Source: Muribaculaceae bacterium
GTDB taxonomy: Bacteria > Bacteroidota > Bacteroidia > Bacteroidales > Muribaculaceae
DNA length: 46,207 nt
Assembly (NCBI GenBank): GCA_023663365.1
Contig: JAMPHP010000002.1
Location: 5,157-51,363, forward strand
Direction of reading: 5' to 3'
Every line of letters begins with the position of its first letter. The first letter of the stretch is position 1. The notes below the pieces were generated by a model that was not told the origin of the DNA, did no database searches, and was given only the letters and a program-made list of their open reading frames with translations. Positions 35,612-45,210 of this stretch are shown piece by piece. The position numbers and the translations under genes are program-made.

Positions 35612-37408
35612 TTACTTTTTTCGTGTCCGCTTGGCGGCGGTGGCTTTGGGCTTTGCGGCCGGTTTGGCGGCAGCCTTGGGCTTCTCGGCCAGCGGAGCCA
35701 TGGGGCGGAGCGGTTCGATGCGCTCCGACGCTATCTTCCATATCACGGCACCGTGGGCAGGCACTTCTGCCACAAAAGGCTCGGAGGAAGCGAATACTTT
35801 CGGCGCCGTCGTGCCTTGGAGCAGTTCGACGGCCTGAGGGTCGATGCCTTCGGCTATATCGAGGCAGGTGAAGGCATGGCGCGGTATGTTGAGGCGCACG
35901 GTGTCGTCGCTGTCGCCAAAGTTTACCACGATGAGAAGCGTATCGCTGCCGTGATGGCGCAGGAAGGCATAGTGCCGGTGCGGATTGAGGCCGCTGTTCT
36001 CGAGGTTGACGTACATGAGGTCGAAGAACGAGCCTTCACGGATTGCCGCCTCTTCATTGGCCATGCGGAGCACCTTGCCGTAGATGCCACGGAGCTTGCG
36101 CTCTTCTTCGGTGAGAGCGCCGTTGCAGGCACCGCGGTTGAGCCATCGGCGCACCGAAGCCACGCTCCAGTAGTCGAAGATAGTGGTGCGGCCGTCGTGA
36201 CCGCTGTAGCCCTCGGCATCGGCACCGGGCTCGCCGAGCTCCTGGCCGAAGTATATCATCATAGGCCCGGTCGACATCATGGTGCTCACCACGAGCGAGG
36301 GGAGCACGCGCTTGGCATCGGAGGCATAGAAGGGCGATGCAAAGCGCTGCTCGTCGTGATTCTCGAGGAAGTTGAGCATACGGTCGCCTATGCCCTCCAC
36401 TGTCTGCCAGCAGTTTGTGAGGCGGGCGGCGGAGTGGTTCTGAGTCTCGATGGCACGCAGTGTGTCGTAGAGATTTACTTTATCGTAGAGGTAGTCGAAG
36501 CCGCCGTAGTCGATAAAGGGGCGGTAAAGCCCTACATCGTAGATTTCGGCGATAAAGACCACGCCGGGGAAGTGCTGCTTCACCTGGGGGATGGCCCAGT
36601 GCCAGAACTCGAGAGGCACCATGTGCACCATGTCGCAGCGGAAACCGTCGATACCTTTTGCCGCCCAGTAGCGGAGTATGTGGAGCATCTTGTACCATGT
36701 GTCGGGCACGGGGTCGAAGTGCTGCGAGCCGTCGCCGGGGTCGTAGCCGTAGTTGAGCTTCACGGTGTCGTACCAGTCGTTGCAGCCGGGGAAGGCATTG
36801 AAGCAATCGTTGCCCGAAGCCTTGGCCGGAAATTCGACATAGGCATCGGCACCGCTTCCGAGGTCGATATGCGGGGCAAACTGCTGGCGGGTGATATAGT
36901 AGAAGTTGTTGTCGCGGGCAAAGAACATCTCGTGGTTGTCGCCGTGGCCGAGATCTTCAATGCCTGCGGGGCGGGCATCGGAGCAATAGCGGCGAGCCAC
37001 ATGGTTGGGCACAAAGTCGATGATCACCTTCAGGCCGGCCGCGTGCGTGCGCTCCACCAGAGCCTCGAACTCGGCCATGCGCCGGGGCACATCCACGGCA
37101 AGGTCGGGGTCGATGTCGTAGTAGTCGGATATGGCGTAGGGGCTGCCTGCGTGGCCTTTCACCACATGAGGGTTGTCGCGGGTGATTCCGAAGGCGGTGT
37201 AGTCGGCATCGTGAGCGTGCTCAATGACGCCCGTGTACCACACGTGAGTGGCACCTAGCCGACGTATTTCACCGAGTATCACCGGGTTTATATCGTTGAG
37301 TTTGCCGGAGCCGTTCTGCTCAAGCGTACCTCCCACAGTGGGTGTATCGCAGTAATTTGTGAAAAGACGCGGTAGCAGCTGGTAGATGATTGGCTTGGAG
37401 TCTGGCAT
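35612..37408 (-). CDS. GH13 alpha-amylase-family glycosidase with basic C-terminal tail
   Basis: This is a 598-aa protein without a signal peptide, so an intracellular alpha-glucan enzyme. The start at 37408 (MPDSKPIIYQLLPRLFTNYC) fits the family. The catalytic triad is D259 (GIDGFRCDMVH), E288 (VVFIAEIYDVG) and D352 (NFLENHDEQR). VIIDFVPNHV is the first conserved region. A beta-sandwich domain follows the barrel. The last ~25 residues are a low-complexity Ala/Lys/Pro tail (KPKAAAKPAAKPK then KRTRKK) that is not part of the fold. Together with the glycogen synthase and phosphorylase further on, a role in glycogen or maltodextrin breakdown is likely. Exact specificity is unknown. Confidence 0.92.
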   Translation of the reverse strand: MPDSKPIIYQLLPRLFTNYCDTPTVGGTLEQNGSGKLNDINPVILGEIRRLGATHVWYTGVIEHAHDADYTAFGITRDNPHVVKGHAGSPYAISDYYDIDPDLAVDVPRRMAEFEALVERTHAAGLKVIIDFVPNHVARRYCSDARPAGIEDLGHGDNHEMFFARDNNFYYITRQQFAPHIDLGSGADAYVEFPAKASGNDCFNAFPGCNDWYDTVKLNYGYDPGDGSQHFDPVPDTWYKMLHILRYWAAKGIDGFRCDMVHMVPLEFWHWAIPQVKQHFPGVVFIAEIYDVGLYRPFIDYGGFDYLYDKVNLYDTLRAIETQNHSAARLTNCWQTVEGIGDRMLNFLENHDEQRFASPFYASDAKRVLPSLVVSTMMSTGPMMIYFGQELGEPGADAEGYSGHDGRTTIFDYWSVASVRRWLNRGACNGALTEEERKLRGIYGKVLRMANEEAAIREGSFFDLMYVNLENSGLNPHRHYAFLRHHGSDTLLIVVNFGDSDDTVRLNIPRHAFTCLDIAEGIDPQAVELLQGTTAPKVFASSEPFVAEVPAHGAVIWKIASERIEPLRPMAPLAEKPKAAAKPAAKPKATAAKRTRKK

Positions 37409-37422
37409 GATTATGATGTCAA

Positions 37423-38268
37423 TTATTTGGTTTGGCTCGGCTTGGGGTTCCACAATCCGGCCTCTTGCAAGGCCCGGCGGGTCTCCACATATCCGCTCAC
37501 AAATATCCGCTTGATGTTCTTGAGGTCGAACACGGCACAGTCGGCAATCTCGGGAGTCTGCACCGACACGTCGCAAAGCTCCATATCCTGTGCCTGATTT
37601 GCCTTCGCCATCAGATTGTAGGTGCGGAGAGCCACCCCTACGATGGAGCGGAAATCCTTTCGCGGTTTAAGCGGACTCACGTTCACACCGATGAGGCACT
37701 CGCATTTGTCGCGGATTATCCACGCGGGATGGTTGCGGAGCACGCCACCGTCCACATAGTTCACGCCATCGATATTGACCGGCTTGAACACTATGGGAAT
37801 AGAGCACGACGCCACCATGCGGGGGCCGATCTCTCCTTCCGAGAACACGGCCGGGCAACCGTTGTCGATGTCGGTCACACCGAGGTAGACAGGCAGCCGA
37901 AGCTCCTCAAGGCGCGTAGGTCCGCCGAGAGCACGTATTATATATTCCTTGAATTTATCTATTTTGAAAAGGCCACCGTTGCCCATGCTGAGCTCGGCGA
38001 AATCACGGAAGCCGGCGCGGGCAAAAAGCTCGGCCATGCGCAGAGGCTTCACACCGCCGGCGTAGAGCACGGCAATCACGGCACCGGCGCTCACACCGGC
38101 AACAACATCGGGCTTCAGCCCCGCCTCCTCGATAGCCATGAGGGCGCCGGCATGGGCGAAGCCTCGGGCGCCGCCGCCGCTGAGTGCCACCCCGAGCTTA
38201 TATTGGGGGCGCGACTTATGCGTGCCGTGGAGGGCGTTTACTGCCGTTTGGATGATGTTTGGTGCCAT
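37423..38268 (-). CDS. Patatin-like phospholipase
   Basis: This is a 281-aa protein. The start MAPNIIQTAVNALHGTH at 38268 lies below a clear promoter; the same frame continues upstream but with no sensible sequence. LGVALSGGGARGFAHAGAL supplies the oxyanion loop, GVSAGAVIAVLYAGG the GxSxG nucleophile, and YVDGGVLRNHP the Asp of the Ser-Asp dyad. Patatins are lipid acyl hydrolases; this one lacks the POTRA/barrel of secreted bacterial patatins and a signal peptide. It ends 14 nt before the GH13 start, so it opens the patatin-GH13-prs transcription unit. Confidence 0.93.
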   Translation of the reverse strand: MAPNIIQTAVNALHGTHKSRPQYKLGVALSGGGARGFAHAGALMAIEEAGLKPDVVAGVSAGAVIAVLYAGGVKPLRMAELFARAGFRDFAELSMGNGGLFKIDKFKEYIIRALGGPTRLEELRLPVYLGVTDIDNGCPAVFSEGEIGPRMVASCSIPIVFKPVNIDGVNYVDGGVLRNHPAWIIRDKCECLIGVNVSPLKPRKDFRSIVGVALRTYNLMAKANQAQDMELCDVSVQTPEIADCAVFDLKNIKRIFVSGYVETRRALQEAGLWNPKPSQTK

Positions 38269-38285
38269 AGTGCGCTTTTCTTCTG

Positions 38286-38316
38286 CAAAATTAGTCAGAA
38301 AAAATAGATTGTTCAA
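38286..38316 (-). promoter_or_regulatory. Promoter of the patatin gene
   Basis: On the minus strand TTG (38316-38314), a 20-nt spacer and TAATTTTG (38293-38286) match the Bacteroidetes consensus. The start codon is 17 nt downstream. It is divergent from the YihY promoter. Confidence 0.75.
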
Positions 38317-38370
38317 CTTTTTTAGGTGAGTTTTTCGACTTGATGAACGCTTTTTGCGGCAGGATTGTTG

Positions 38371-38378
38371 TATCTTTG
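38371..38378 (+). promoter_or_regulatory. Candidate -7 box (TATCTTTG) of the YihY gene
   Basis: TATCTTTG matches TAnnTTTG and lies 38 nt before the ATG. The only nearby TTTG has a 14-nt spacer, so the -33 element is unclear. Confidence 0.5.
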
Positions 38379-38416
38379 CGCTGTAATCATCACAAGCCAC
38401 CACATCTTCATCATAT

Positions 38417-39781
38417 ATGAATAGCCCCGAGACTACCACACCAAGCCGCATGGAGCGCCTCACAAAGCGCCTCACCGATGCGTGGTATTTCGTCAACTCG
38501 GGTCTGTGGAGCGACCCCAGACGCTCTTGGTGGCTCAATATCCTGCGCACGCTCAACCTGTCGGTCAACTCCTTTCTCAACCGCGACATCCAGACACAAG
38601 CCTGCGCCATGACCTACCGCACCCTGCTCGCCATAGTCCCTGCCCTGGCTCTGCTGCTGGCAATAGGCCGCGGCTTCGGGATGCAGGCTGTGCTGCAGGA
38701 TGAGCTCTACAAGCTGTTTCCGGCACAGCGCGTGGCAATAAACTACGCCATCAACTTCGTGGACTCTTACCTGGCGCAGACTTCCGAGGGTGTAATCCTC
38801 GGCGTGGGCATAGTCGTGCTTCTGTGGACTCTCATCTCGCTGCTGGGAAATGTCGAGGACTCCTTCAACCTCATCTGGGGGCAGAAAAGCTCACGCAGTT
38901 TCTGGCGCAAGATCAGCGACTACACCGCCATCCTGCTCATCCTGCCGGTGATGATGCTCTGTGCCAGCGGCATGTCGCTGCTGATGAGCTCCACCCTGCG
39001 GGCCATATTCCACTTCGGCTTCCTCACCCCTGTCATAGGCTGGCTCCTCGAGGCCGCCCAGTGGGTGATGACGTGCCTCATATTCACCGCCGCTTATCTA
39101 CTGGTGCCCAACACCAAAGTCAAGTTCAAGAACGCACTCATCTCCGGCGTGATGGCCGGCATAGGCTTCCTGGTGCTGCAGTGGCTCTTCGTCACCGGCA
39201 CGCTCTACGTGACCCGCTACAATGCAATCTACGGCTCTTTCGCATTCCTTCCCCTGCTCCTTCTGTGGATACAGCTGGTGTGGGTGATAGTGCTCGCCGG
39301 CGCAGTGATATGCTACTCCTCGCAGAATGTGTTCGCCTTCAACCTCGACCGCGAGGTTAGCGCCATCTCCGACCGATACCGCGCCATGGTCACTCTCGCC
39401 ATAGCAGCAGCCATCACCAAGCGCTTCGTGGCCGGAAAGCGACCCGCCACCGCGCGCGACCTCATGAACACCTTCGAGCTGCCGGCACGACTGGTCACCG
39501 GCATCACCGACCGCCTCGTGACTGCCGGAATTTTCAACCGTGTGCTCATCCCCGAGCTTAAAGAAGAGTACGGCTTCCAGCTCGCCGTCGACCCTTCCGG
39601 GTTTACCGTGGCAAGCCTCTCGCAGCGCCTGTATACACTCGGCACATCCGATTTCATCACCGATTTCGACAAAAACTTCCCCGACATCGGCCCTACATTC
39701 CGCAATCTTGAGCAGAGCTTCGCCTCGGTGGCATCGTCGATGAAGATTGCCGATTTCGACATCCCCGAAGCTCTCACTTAG
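38417..39781 (+). CDS. YihY/BrkB-family inner-membrane protein
   Basis: This is a 454-aa polytopic membrane protein. The motif ACAMTYRTLLAIVPALALLLAI in the first transmembrane region, then GVGIVVLLWTLISLLGNVEDSFN and ALISGVMAGIGFLVLQW, define the YihY/BrkB (once RNase BN) fold with about six helices. The last ~130 residues are a soluble domain with winged-helix character (TARDLMNTFELPARLVTGITDRLV). The function of this family is not settled. It is followed 30 nt later by ridA. Confidence 0.92.
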   Translation: MNSPETTTPSRMERLTKRLTDAWYFVNSGLWSDPRRSWWLNILRTLNLSVNSFLNRDIQTQACAMTYRTLLAIVPALALLLAIGRGFGMQAVLQDELYKLFPAQRVAINYAINFVDSYLAQTSEGVILGVGIVVLLWTLISLLGNVEDSFNLIWGQKSSRSFWRKISDYTAILLILPVMMLCASGMSLLMSSTLRAIFHFGFLTPVIGWLLEAAQWVMTCLIFTAAYLLVPNTKVKFKNALISGVMAGIGFLVLQWLFVTGTLYVTRYNAIYGSFAFLPLLLLWIQLVWVIVLAGAVICYSSQNVFAFNLDREVSAISDRYRAMVTLAIAAAITKRFVAGKRPATARDLMNTFELPARLVTGITDRLVTAGIFNRVLIPELKEEYGFQLAVDPSGFTVASLSQRLYTLGTSDFITDFDKNFPDIGPTFRNLEQSFASVASSMKIADFDIPEALT

Positions 39782-39811
39782 GTAGATACAACCCTATAAA
39801 TATATACTGCA

Positions 39812-40186
39812 ATGAAAAAAGTAATCGCAACAAACGCAGCTCCCGGAGCGATAGGCCCCTACAGCCAGGCAATCGACACCGGCACAATGGTTTTCGCATC
39901 CGGCCAAATTCCCATCGACCCTGCCACCGGCAACATCGCCGAGGGCATCACGGCACAGACCGAGCAGTCGCTCGCCAACGTATGCGCCATCCTCGATGCC
40001 GCCGGCCTGAGCGTCGACAACGTTGTCAAGACCACCGTATTCCTCTCCGATATGGCAAACTTCGGCCCCATGAACGAGGTCTATGGCCGCGTGTTCACAG
40101 AGCCCTACCCCGCACGCTCGGCTGTTGCCGTCCGTGAGCTCCCCAAAGGCGTGCTCGTGGAAATAGAGGTTATCGCCGTGAGATAG
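39812..40186 (+). CDS. ridA: RidA-family reactive imine deaminase
   Basis: This is a 124-aa cytosolic trimeric Rid protein that hydrolyses reactive 2-iminobutanoate/2-iminopropanoate from PLP enzymes. Motifs are APGAIGPYSQAI, VFASGQIPIDPATG, VCAILDAAGLSVDNVVKTTV, the active-site Arg in PYPARSAVAV, and LPKGVLVEIEVIAV. All residues expected for an archetypal RidA are present. A strong intrinsic terminator follows. Confidence 0.95.
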   Translation: MKKVIATNAAPGAIGPYSQAIDTGTMVFASGQIPIDPATGNIAEGITAQTEQSLANVCAILDAAGLSVDNVVKTTVFLSDMANFGPMNEVYGRVFTEPYPARSAVAVRELPKGVLVEIEVIAVR

Positions 40187-40214
40187 TGCTCCGGCACTGC
40201 CACGCCCCATTCAG

Positions 40215-40246
40215 GCCCGGAAAACCGCCGTTTTCCGGGCTTTTTT
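40215..40246 (+). terminator. Intrinsic terminator after ridA
   Basis: GCCCGGAAAAC (40215-40225) and GTTTTCCGGGC (40230-40240) form a perfect 11-bp stem with loop CGCC, followed directly by TTTTTTC. Confidence 0.93.
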
Positions 40247-40269
40247 CGTGTGTATTATCTGAATATTAA

Positions 40270-40301
40270 TTTGGTAGTGTGATTTTTTTTTCGTACCTTT
40301 G
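40270..40301 (+). promoter_or_regulatory. Promoter of the glycogen synthase-phosphorylase operon
   Basis: TTTG (40270-40273), 20 nt, then TACCTTTG (40294-40301) match the Bacteroidetes consensus exactly. The ATG follows 32 nt later. Confidence 0.85.
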
Positions 40302-40333
40302 CGGCTCGTAAAAAGACTTGAAATTCAAGATAT

Positions 40334-41989
40334 ATGTACAATTGCAGTTCTGAGATAGATTTGTTGTTTGAAACAAGCTGGGAGGTTTGCAACAAAATCG
40401 GCGGCATCTACACCGTACTGTCGAGCAAAGCAAAGACCCTCAAGGAGCAGTTCAAGGACAAATTGATATTCATTGGCCCCGACGTGTGGACTGCTGAAAA
40501 TCCCTCGCCCTACTTCATCGAGACAAAGTCGCTGATGCGCAAATGGGTCGAGAACGCCATGCTCCCCGAAGGAGTGGATGTCCGCGTGGGCCGTTGGGAT
40601 ATTCCGGGCCGTCCTCTTGCCATACTCGTGAAGTTCGACGGCATGTATGCCTCTAAAGACAGTGCATACGGTCGTATGTGGGAGCTTTACGGCGTAGACT
40701 CGCTCCACGCCTACGGCGACTACGACGAAGGCTGCGCTTTCGGTCGGGCGGCGGCAGCTGTCATCGAAAGCATCATATCTTTCACAAAGACAAATCCCGA
40801 AGCCGCTGTGGCGCTTTTCGACGAATGGACCACCGCTATGGGGCTCCTCTCGCTCAAAGCCGACATGCCCGAGGTGGCCACCGTATTTACCACCCATGCC
40901 ACAAGCATAGGGCGAAGCATCTGCGGAAACGGCAAGCCTCTCTACGACCAGCTTAAAAACTATAACGGCGACCAGATGGCTGCCGAGCTCAACATGCAGT
41001 CGAAGCACTCGCTCGAGAAAGCAGCCGCACACGCTGCCGACTGCTTTACCACTGTGAGCGATGTCACCGCCGACGAAGCCGAGCAGCTACTCGAGATCCG
41101 GCCCGAAGTCACCCCTAACGGCTTCGAGCTCAACTTCGTGCCCTCGCGCACACGCTATGCCGCCGCCCGCAAGGCCTCGCGCGAGCGTATTCTTAAGGTA
41201 GCATGTGCTCTTACCGGCAACGAATACCCCGACGATACTTTCATCGTGGCCACATCGGGCCGCTGCGAGTTCCGCAACAAAGGCCTCGACGTCTACCTCG
41301 ATGCAATGAATGTGCTGAGCCATCGCGAACTGCCGCGCAAAGTGCTCTCGCTCGTGCTCGTACCCGCATGGTGCGGAGGCCCGCGACAGGACCTCGCACA
41401 CCAGCTTGCAATGGGCAACTGCGGCCGCCTGAGCGACCCCGTGCTCACACATAAGCTCAACAACTACAACGAAGACCCCGTCAACAACCGCATCCACAGC
41501 ATAGGCTTCCATAACGATGGCGCTGCGAAAGTCGACGTGATATACGTGCCCTGCTACCTCGACGGTGCCGACGGTATCTTCGACCTCACATACTACGATT
41601 TACTGCCCGGCCTCGATGCCACCGTCTTCGCCTCCTACTACGAACCGTGGGGCTACACACCCCTCGAGAGCGTGGCCTTCGGTGTGCCCACAGCCACAAC
41701 ATCGCTTGCCGGCTTCGGCCGCTGGGTGCAGGAAATCGACACGAACCCAACATTCGCATCCTGCGGCGTAGACGTGATCGAGCGCACCGACAGCAACTAC
41801 CACAGTGTGGTCGCTGCCATCGCCGATGACATCGACGCCCTCGTAGCCACACCGGCCGACAAGATGAAAGACATCCGTCGCGCCGCCATGACGACTGCCG
41901 CCAAGGCTCAGTGGACCGACTTTATATCATACTACTATACAGCTTTCTGCCACGCGCTCGAAAAGCGCGACTTGCGCATTAAAAAGTAA
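40334..41989 (+). CDS. GT3-type glycogen synthase
   Basis: This 551-aa cytosolic glycosyltransferase elongates alpha-1,4-glucan from a nucleotide-glucose. FETSWEVCNKIGGIYTVLSS at the N-terminus is the GT3 (animal/fungal-type) donor-site motif rather than the KVGGL motif of bacterial GT5 enzymes. Further GT3 features are LFDEWTTAMGLL, TTHATSIGRSICGN, TVSDVTADEAEQLL with VTPNGFEL, and FASYYEPWGYTPLESVAFGVP carrying the catalytic Glu. It lacks the phosphorylated tails of eukaryotic enzymes. It lies 21 nt upstream of the phosphorylase gene. Whether it uses UDP- or ADP-glucose is not visible here. Confidence 0.93.
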   Translation: MYNCSSEIDLLFETSWEVCNKIGGIYTVLSSKAKTLKEQFKDKLIFIGPDVWTAENPSPYFIETKSLMRKWVENAMLPEGVDVRVGRWDIPGRPLAILVKFDGMYASKDSAYGRMWELYGVDSLHAYGDYDEGCAFGRAAAAVIESIISFTKTNPEAAVALFDEWTTAMGLLSLKADMPEVATVFTTHATSIGRSICGNGKPLYDQLKNYNGDQMAAELNMQSKHSLEKAAAHAADCFTTVSDVTADEAEQLLEIRPEVTPNGFELNFVPSRTRYAAARKASRERILKVACALTGNEYPDDTFIVATSGRCEFRNKGLDVYLDAMNVLSHRELPRKVLSLVLVPAWCGGPRQDLAHQLAMGNCGRLSDPVLTHKLNNYNEDPVNNRIHSIGFHNDGAAKVDVIYVPCYLDGADGIFDLTYYDLLPGLDATVFASYYEPWGYTPLESVAFGVPTATTSLAGFGRWVQEIDTNPTFASCGVDVIERTDSNYHSVVAAIADDIDALVATPADKMKDIRRAAMTTAAKAQWTDFISYYYTAFCHALEKRDLRIKK

Positions 41990-42010
41990 AAAAGAACAAT
42001 CCCATCTTAT

Positions 42011-44569
42011 ATGAAACTCCCCGTAAGTAACACCAACGCCCCTGTGTGGCGCGACATTACTGTAAAAAGCGAGCTGCCCGCTCAGCTCAAAGCTCTCGAC
42101 GAGCTCTCCAAAAACCTCTGGTGGGTGTGGAACAGCGAAGCAAAAGCCCTCTTCCGCTCCATCAACCCCGACACCTGGCGCCGAAACGGCGAGAACCCCG
42201 TGATGCTCATCCAGGAACTCACCTCCGAGCGCATCGCCGAGCTCCTCGCCGACGAAGCATTCATGGCTACTCTCAACCATGTATATGCCGACTTCAAGGA
42301 GTACATGAGCAAGCCGATGCGCAAAGACGTGCCTTCGGTTTCGTACTTCTCGATGGAATACGGCCTCTGCAACTGCCTCAAGATCTACTCCGGCGGTCTG
42401 GGCGTGCTCGCAGGTGACTACATCAAAGAAGCATCCGACAGCCGCGTCGACATGACTGCTGTCGGCTTCCTATACCGCTACGGCTACTTCACTCAGACTC
42501 TCAGCGTCGACGGCCAGCAGATTGCCAACTACGAGCCCCAGAACTTCAACCAGCTCCCCATCGAGCAGGTAATGGAGCCCGACGGCCGTCCCATGATTCT
42601 CGAGGTGCCCTACCCCGGCCGCATCATCTATAGCCACGTATGGCGTGTCAACGTTGGCCGCATGAAGCTCTACCTCATGGACACCGACTTCGACATGAAC
42701 AGCGAGTTCGACCGCCCCATCACCCACAAGCTCTACGGTGGCGACTGGGAGAACCGCATCAAGCAGGAGTACCTCCTCGGCATCGGCGGCGTGCTCATGC
42801 TTCAGAAACTCGGCGTGAACTCGCAGCTCTACCACTGCAACGAAGGCCACGCAGCGCTCCTCAACCTCCAGCGCCTCGTCGACTACGTGCAGAAAGACGG
42901 CCTCAACTTCAACGTTGCCCTCGAGCTCGTGCGCTCGTCGTCGCTCTACACCGTCCACACCCCCGTGCCCGCAGGCCACGACTACTTCGACGAAGGCCTC
43001 TTCGGCAAGTACATGGGCGAATATCCCGCAAAACTCGGCATCAGCTGGAACGACCTCATGAACATGGGTCGCGAGAACCCCGACACCAACGAGCGCTTCT
43101 CCATGAGCGTGTTCGCCCTCAACACTTGCCAGGAAGCAAACGGCGTGAGCTGGCTCCACGGTGAAGTGTCCAAGAAAATGTTTGCCGGCATCTGGAAAGG
43201 CTACTCCTGGGAAGAAAGCCACGTAGGATATGTGACCAACGGCGTGCACATGCCCACCTGGGCCGCTTCCGAGTGGAAAGAATTCTACTACAACAAGCTC
43301 GGCGCGCAGGTATTCGAGCACCAGAGCGACCCCCAGGCTTGGAAAGGCATCTTCGACGTGCCCGACCAGGAAATCTGGAACATGCGCCAGACGATGAAGA
43401 ACAAATTCATCAACTTCCTCCGCCGCGACTTCAAGGAGAAATGGCTCTCTCACCAGGGCGACCCCGGAGCCGTGATGAACATCGTGGACCGCATCAACCC
43501 CAACGCCCTCATCATCGGTTTCGCACGCCGCTTCGCCACCTACAAGCGCGCACACCTCCTCTTCACCGACCTCGACCGCCTCGCCAAGATCGTCAACAAC
43601 CCGCACTTCCCCGTGCAGTTCATCTTCGCAGGTAAGGCTCACCCCGCCGACGGTGCCGGTCAGGACCTCATCAAGCGCATCATCGAGATCAGCCACCGCC
43701 CCGAGTTCCTCGGCAAGATCATCTTCCTCGAAGACTACAACATGATCGTGGCCAAGCGCCTCGTGACCGGTGTCGACATTTGGCTCAACACCCCCACCCG
43801 TCCGCTCGAAGCATCAGGCACATCGGGTGAGAAAGCCGAGATGAACGGCGTGCTCAACTTCTCCGTGCTCGACGGCTGGTGGTACGAAGGCTACCGCTTC
43901 AACGAGAAGGCCGGTTGGGCTCTCACCGACAAGCGCACCTACACCGACCAGGGCCAGCAGGATAAGCTCGACGCTGCCACCATCTACTCGATGCTTGAGA
44001 ACGAAATCATTCCTCTCTACTTCGAGAAGAACTCCGCCGGCTACTCGCCCCGCTGGATCCAGTACATCAAGGGCTCTATCGGCGACATCGCTCCCCACTT
44101 CACCATGAAGCGAATGATCGACGACTACATCGCACGCTTCTACGAGCCCGAAGCAGCCCGCACAAAGCGCCTCACCGCCGACAACTGCGCCCTGGCCAAG
44201 AGCATCGTGGCTTGGAAAGAAAAGGTTGCTTCCGAGTGGGATGGCATCAAAGTGCTCGACGTGCGCCACAGCGGCGACCTCAACGCTTCGCTCACAGGTG
44301 AGCCCTTCCGCATCGAGTTCACAATCGACACCAACGGTATCGGCCGCGACCTCGGCCTTGAGATGGTGATCTACCGCCAGCACGACGGCACCGAAAGCCT
44401 CACCCGCATCGAGCAGTTCAAGGTTGCCAAGCAGGAAGGCAACGTAATCACCTACGAGCTTTCTGCCAAGATCAAGGACGCAGGCGTATTCCGCTTCGGT
44501 TTCCGCCTCTATCCCAAGAACGCCGAACTCCCCCACCGTCAGGACTTCGCGTTCACCCGCTGGGTCTAA
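42011..44569 (+). CDS. Alpha-glucan phosphorylase (GT35) with N-terminal DUF3417
   Basis: This 852-aa enzyme releases glucose 1-phosphate from alpha-glucan using PLP. The N-terminal DUF3417 segment ([20 protein letters not shown]) marks the alpha-glucan phosphorylase branch distinct from E. coli GlgP. The core has [52 protein letters not shown], and [20 protein letters not shown] around the PLP pocket. A C-terminal domain (~730-852) is beta-rich. Pairing synthase and phosphorylase in one operon makes a compact glycogen store-and-use module. A strong hairpin lies just after its stop. Confidence 0.95.
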   Translation: MKLPVSNTNAPVWRDITVKSELPAQLKALDELSKNLWWVWNSEAKALFRSINPDTWRRNGENPVMLIQELTSERIAELLADEAFMATLNHVYADFKEYMSKPMRKDVPSVSYFSMEYGLCNCLKIYSGGLGVLAGDYIKEASDSRVDMTAVGFLYRYGYFTQTLSVDGQQIANYEPQNFNQLPIEQVMEPDGRPMILEVPYPGRIIYSHVWRVNVGRMKLYLMDTDFDMNSEFDRPITHKLYGGDWENRIKQEYLLGIGGVLMLQKLGVNSQLYHCNEGHAALLNLQRLVDYVQKDGLNFNVALELVRSSSLYTVHTPVPAGHDYFDEGLFGKYMGEYPAKLGISWNDLMNMGRENPDTNERFSMSVFALNTCQEANGVSWLHGEVSKKMFAGIWKGYSWEESHVGYVTNGVHMPTWAASEWKEFYYNKLGAQVFEHQSDPQAWKGIFDVPDQEIWNMRQTMKNKFINFLRRDFKEKWLSHQGDPGAVMNIVDRINPNALIIGFARRFATYKRAHLLFTDLDRLAKIVNNPHFPVQFIFAGKAHPADGAGQDLIKRIIEISHRPEFLGKIIFLEDYNMIVAKRLVTGVDIWLNTPTRPLEASGTSGEKAEMNGVLNFSVLDGWWYEGYRFNEKAGWALTDKRTYTDQGQQDKLDAATIYSMLENEIIPLYFEKNSAGYSPRWIQYIKGSIGDIAPHFTMKRMIDDYIARFYEPEAARTKRLTADNCALAKSIVAWKEKVASEWDGIKVLDVRHSGDLNASLTGEPFRIEFTIDTNGIGRDLGLEMVIYRQHDGTESLTRIEQFKVAKQEGNVITYELSAKIKDAGVFRFGFRLYPKNAELPHRQDFAFTRWV

Positions 44570-44591
44570 ATCTTAAAAGATAAACACACGT

Positions 44592-44630
44592 CATCGGCAA
44601 GAACCATCCTCTCGATGGTCCTTGCCGATG
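44592..44630 (+). terminator. Terminator after alpha-glucan phosphorylase
   Basis: CATCGGCAAGAACCATC (44592-44608) and GATGGTCCTTGCCGATG (44614-44630) pair over 17 positions with one mismatch and a CTCTC loop. The U tract (CTATTTC) is weak. The hairpin covers an in-frame ATG at 44615, which argues against that as the start of the next gene. Confidence 0.8.
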
Positions 44631-44644
44631 CTATTTCAAACAGG

Positions 44645-45145
44645 ATGATAAATACACCCCGACTGATACTCCGCCATTGGCGGCCGGCCGACGCCGACGA
44701 CCTCTTCCGCTACGCCTCCGACAGCCTCGTGAGTGAGAAAGCTCTCTGGCCCACGCACACCTCTGTGGAGATGAGCAGGCAGGTAATCAACGATTACTTC
44801 ATGCCGAACACCGAGTGCTTCGCCATCACGCTCAAAGACACAGGCGAGGCAATAGGCTGCATAGGGCTCGTGCCCATCGGCGACGAACACTACCCCACCC
44901 TGCCCGGCGAGCGCGAAGTCGGCTACTGGATTGGCCGCCCGCACTGGGGCAAAGGTATAGCCTCGGAGGCTCTGCGCCACCTCATCGCCTACTGCCGGAG
45001 CTCCCTCGGGCTCAGCTCGCTGCTCATCACCGCCGACATCACCAACACAGCCTCGCTCCGTGTGGCCGAGAAGTGCGGATTTGTGGAGATTGCCCGCTAT
45101 ACTTTCGACTCCATCGACTCCGCGGCCTACCGGCTGATGCTGTAG
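44645..45145 (+). CDS. GNAT acetyltransferase (RimJ/RimL-like)
   Basis: This 166-aa protein begins MINTPRLILRHWRPADADDL, the standard opening of RimJ/L-type N-acetyltransferases. EVGYWIGRPHWGKGIASEAL is the acetyl-CoA-binding motif A, and NTASLRVAEKCGFVEI is motif B. The start at 44645 is chosen because it matches the family and because the upstream Met at 44615 lies in the preceding terminator hairpin. Such enzymes acetylate ribosomal proteins, amino acids or small amines; the target is unknown. There is no clear TAnnTTTG box, so its promoter was not identified. Confidence 0.9.
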   Translation: MINTPRLILRHWRPADADDLFRYASDSLVSEKALWPTHTSVEMSRQVINDYFMPNTECFAITLKDTGEAIGCIGLVPIGDEHYPTLPGEREVGYWIGRPHWGKGIASEALRHLIAYCRSSLGLSSLLITADITNTASLRVAEKCGFVEIARYTFDSIDSAAYRLML

Positions 45146-45210
45146 GCTGCGCGAACAAAAAGGCGCACAGAGGTGTTTTGCATTGTATGCAACACAAAAC
45201 ACTACCGATT

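Noticed and set aside
35531-37258. 575-aa open frame antisense to the GH13 gene
   Set aside because: It mirrors GH13 codons; the minus-strand product has all catalytic residues.
44615-44644. Upstream ATG at 44615 as the start of the second GNAT
   Set aside because: It lies inside the terminator stem of the preceding gene and adds residues not expected before MINTPRLIL.
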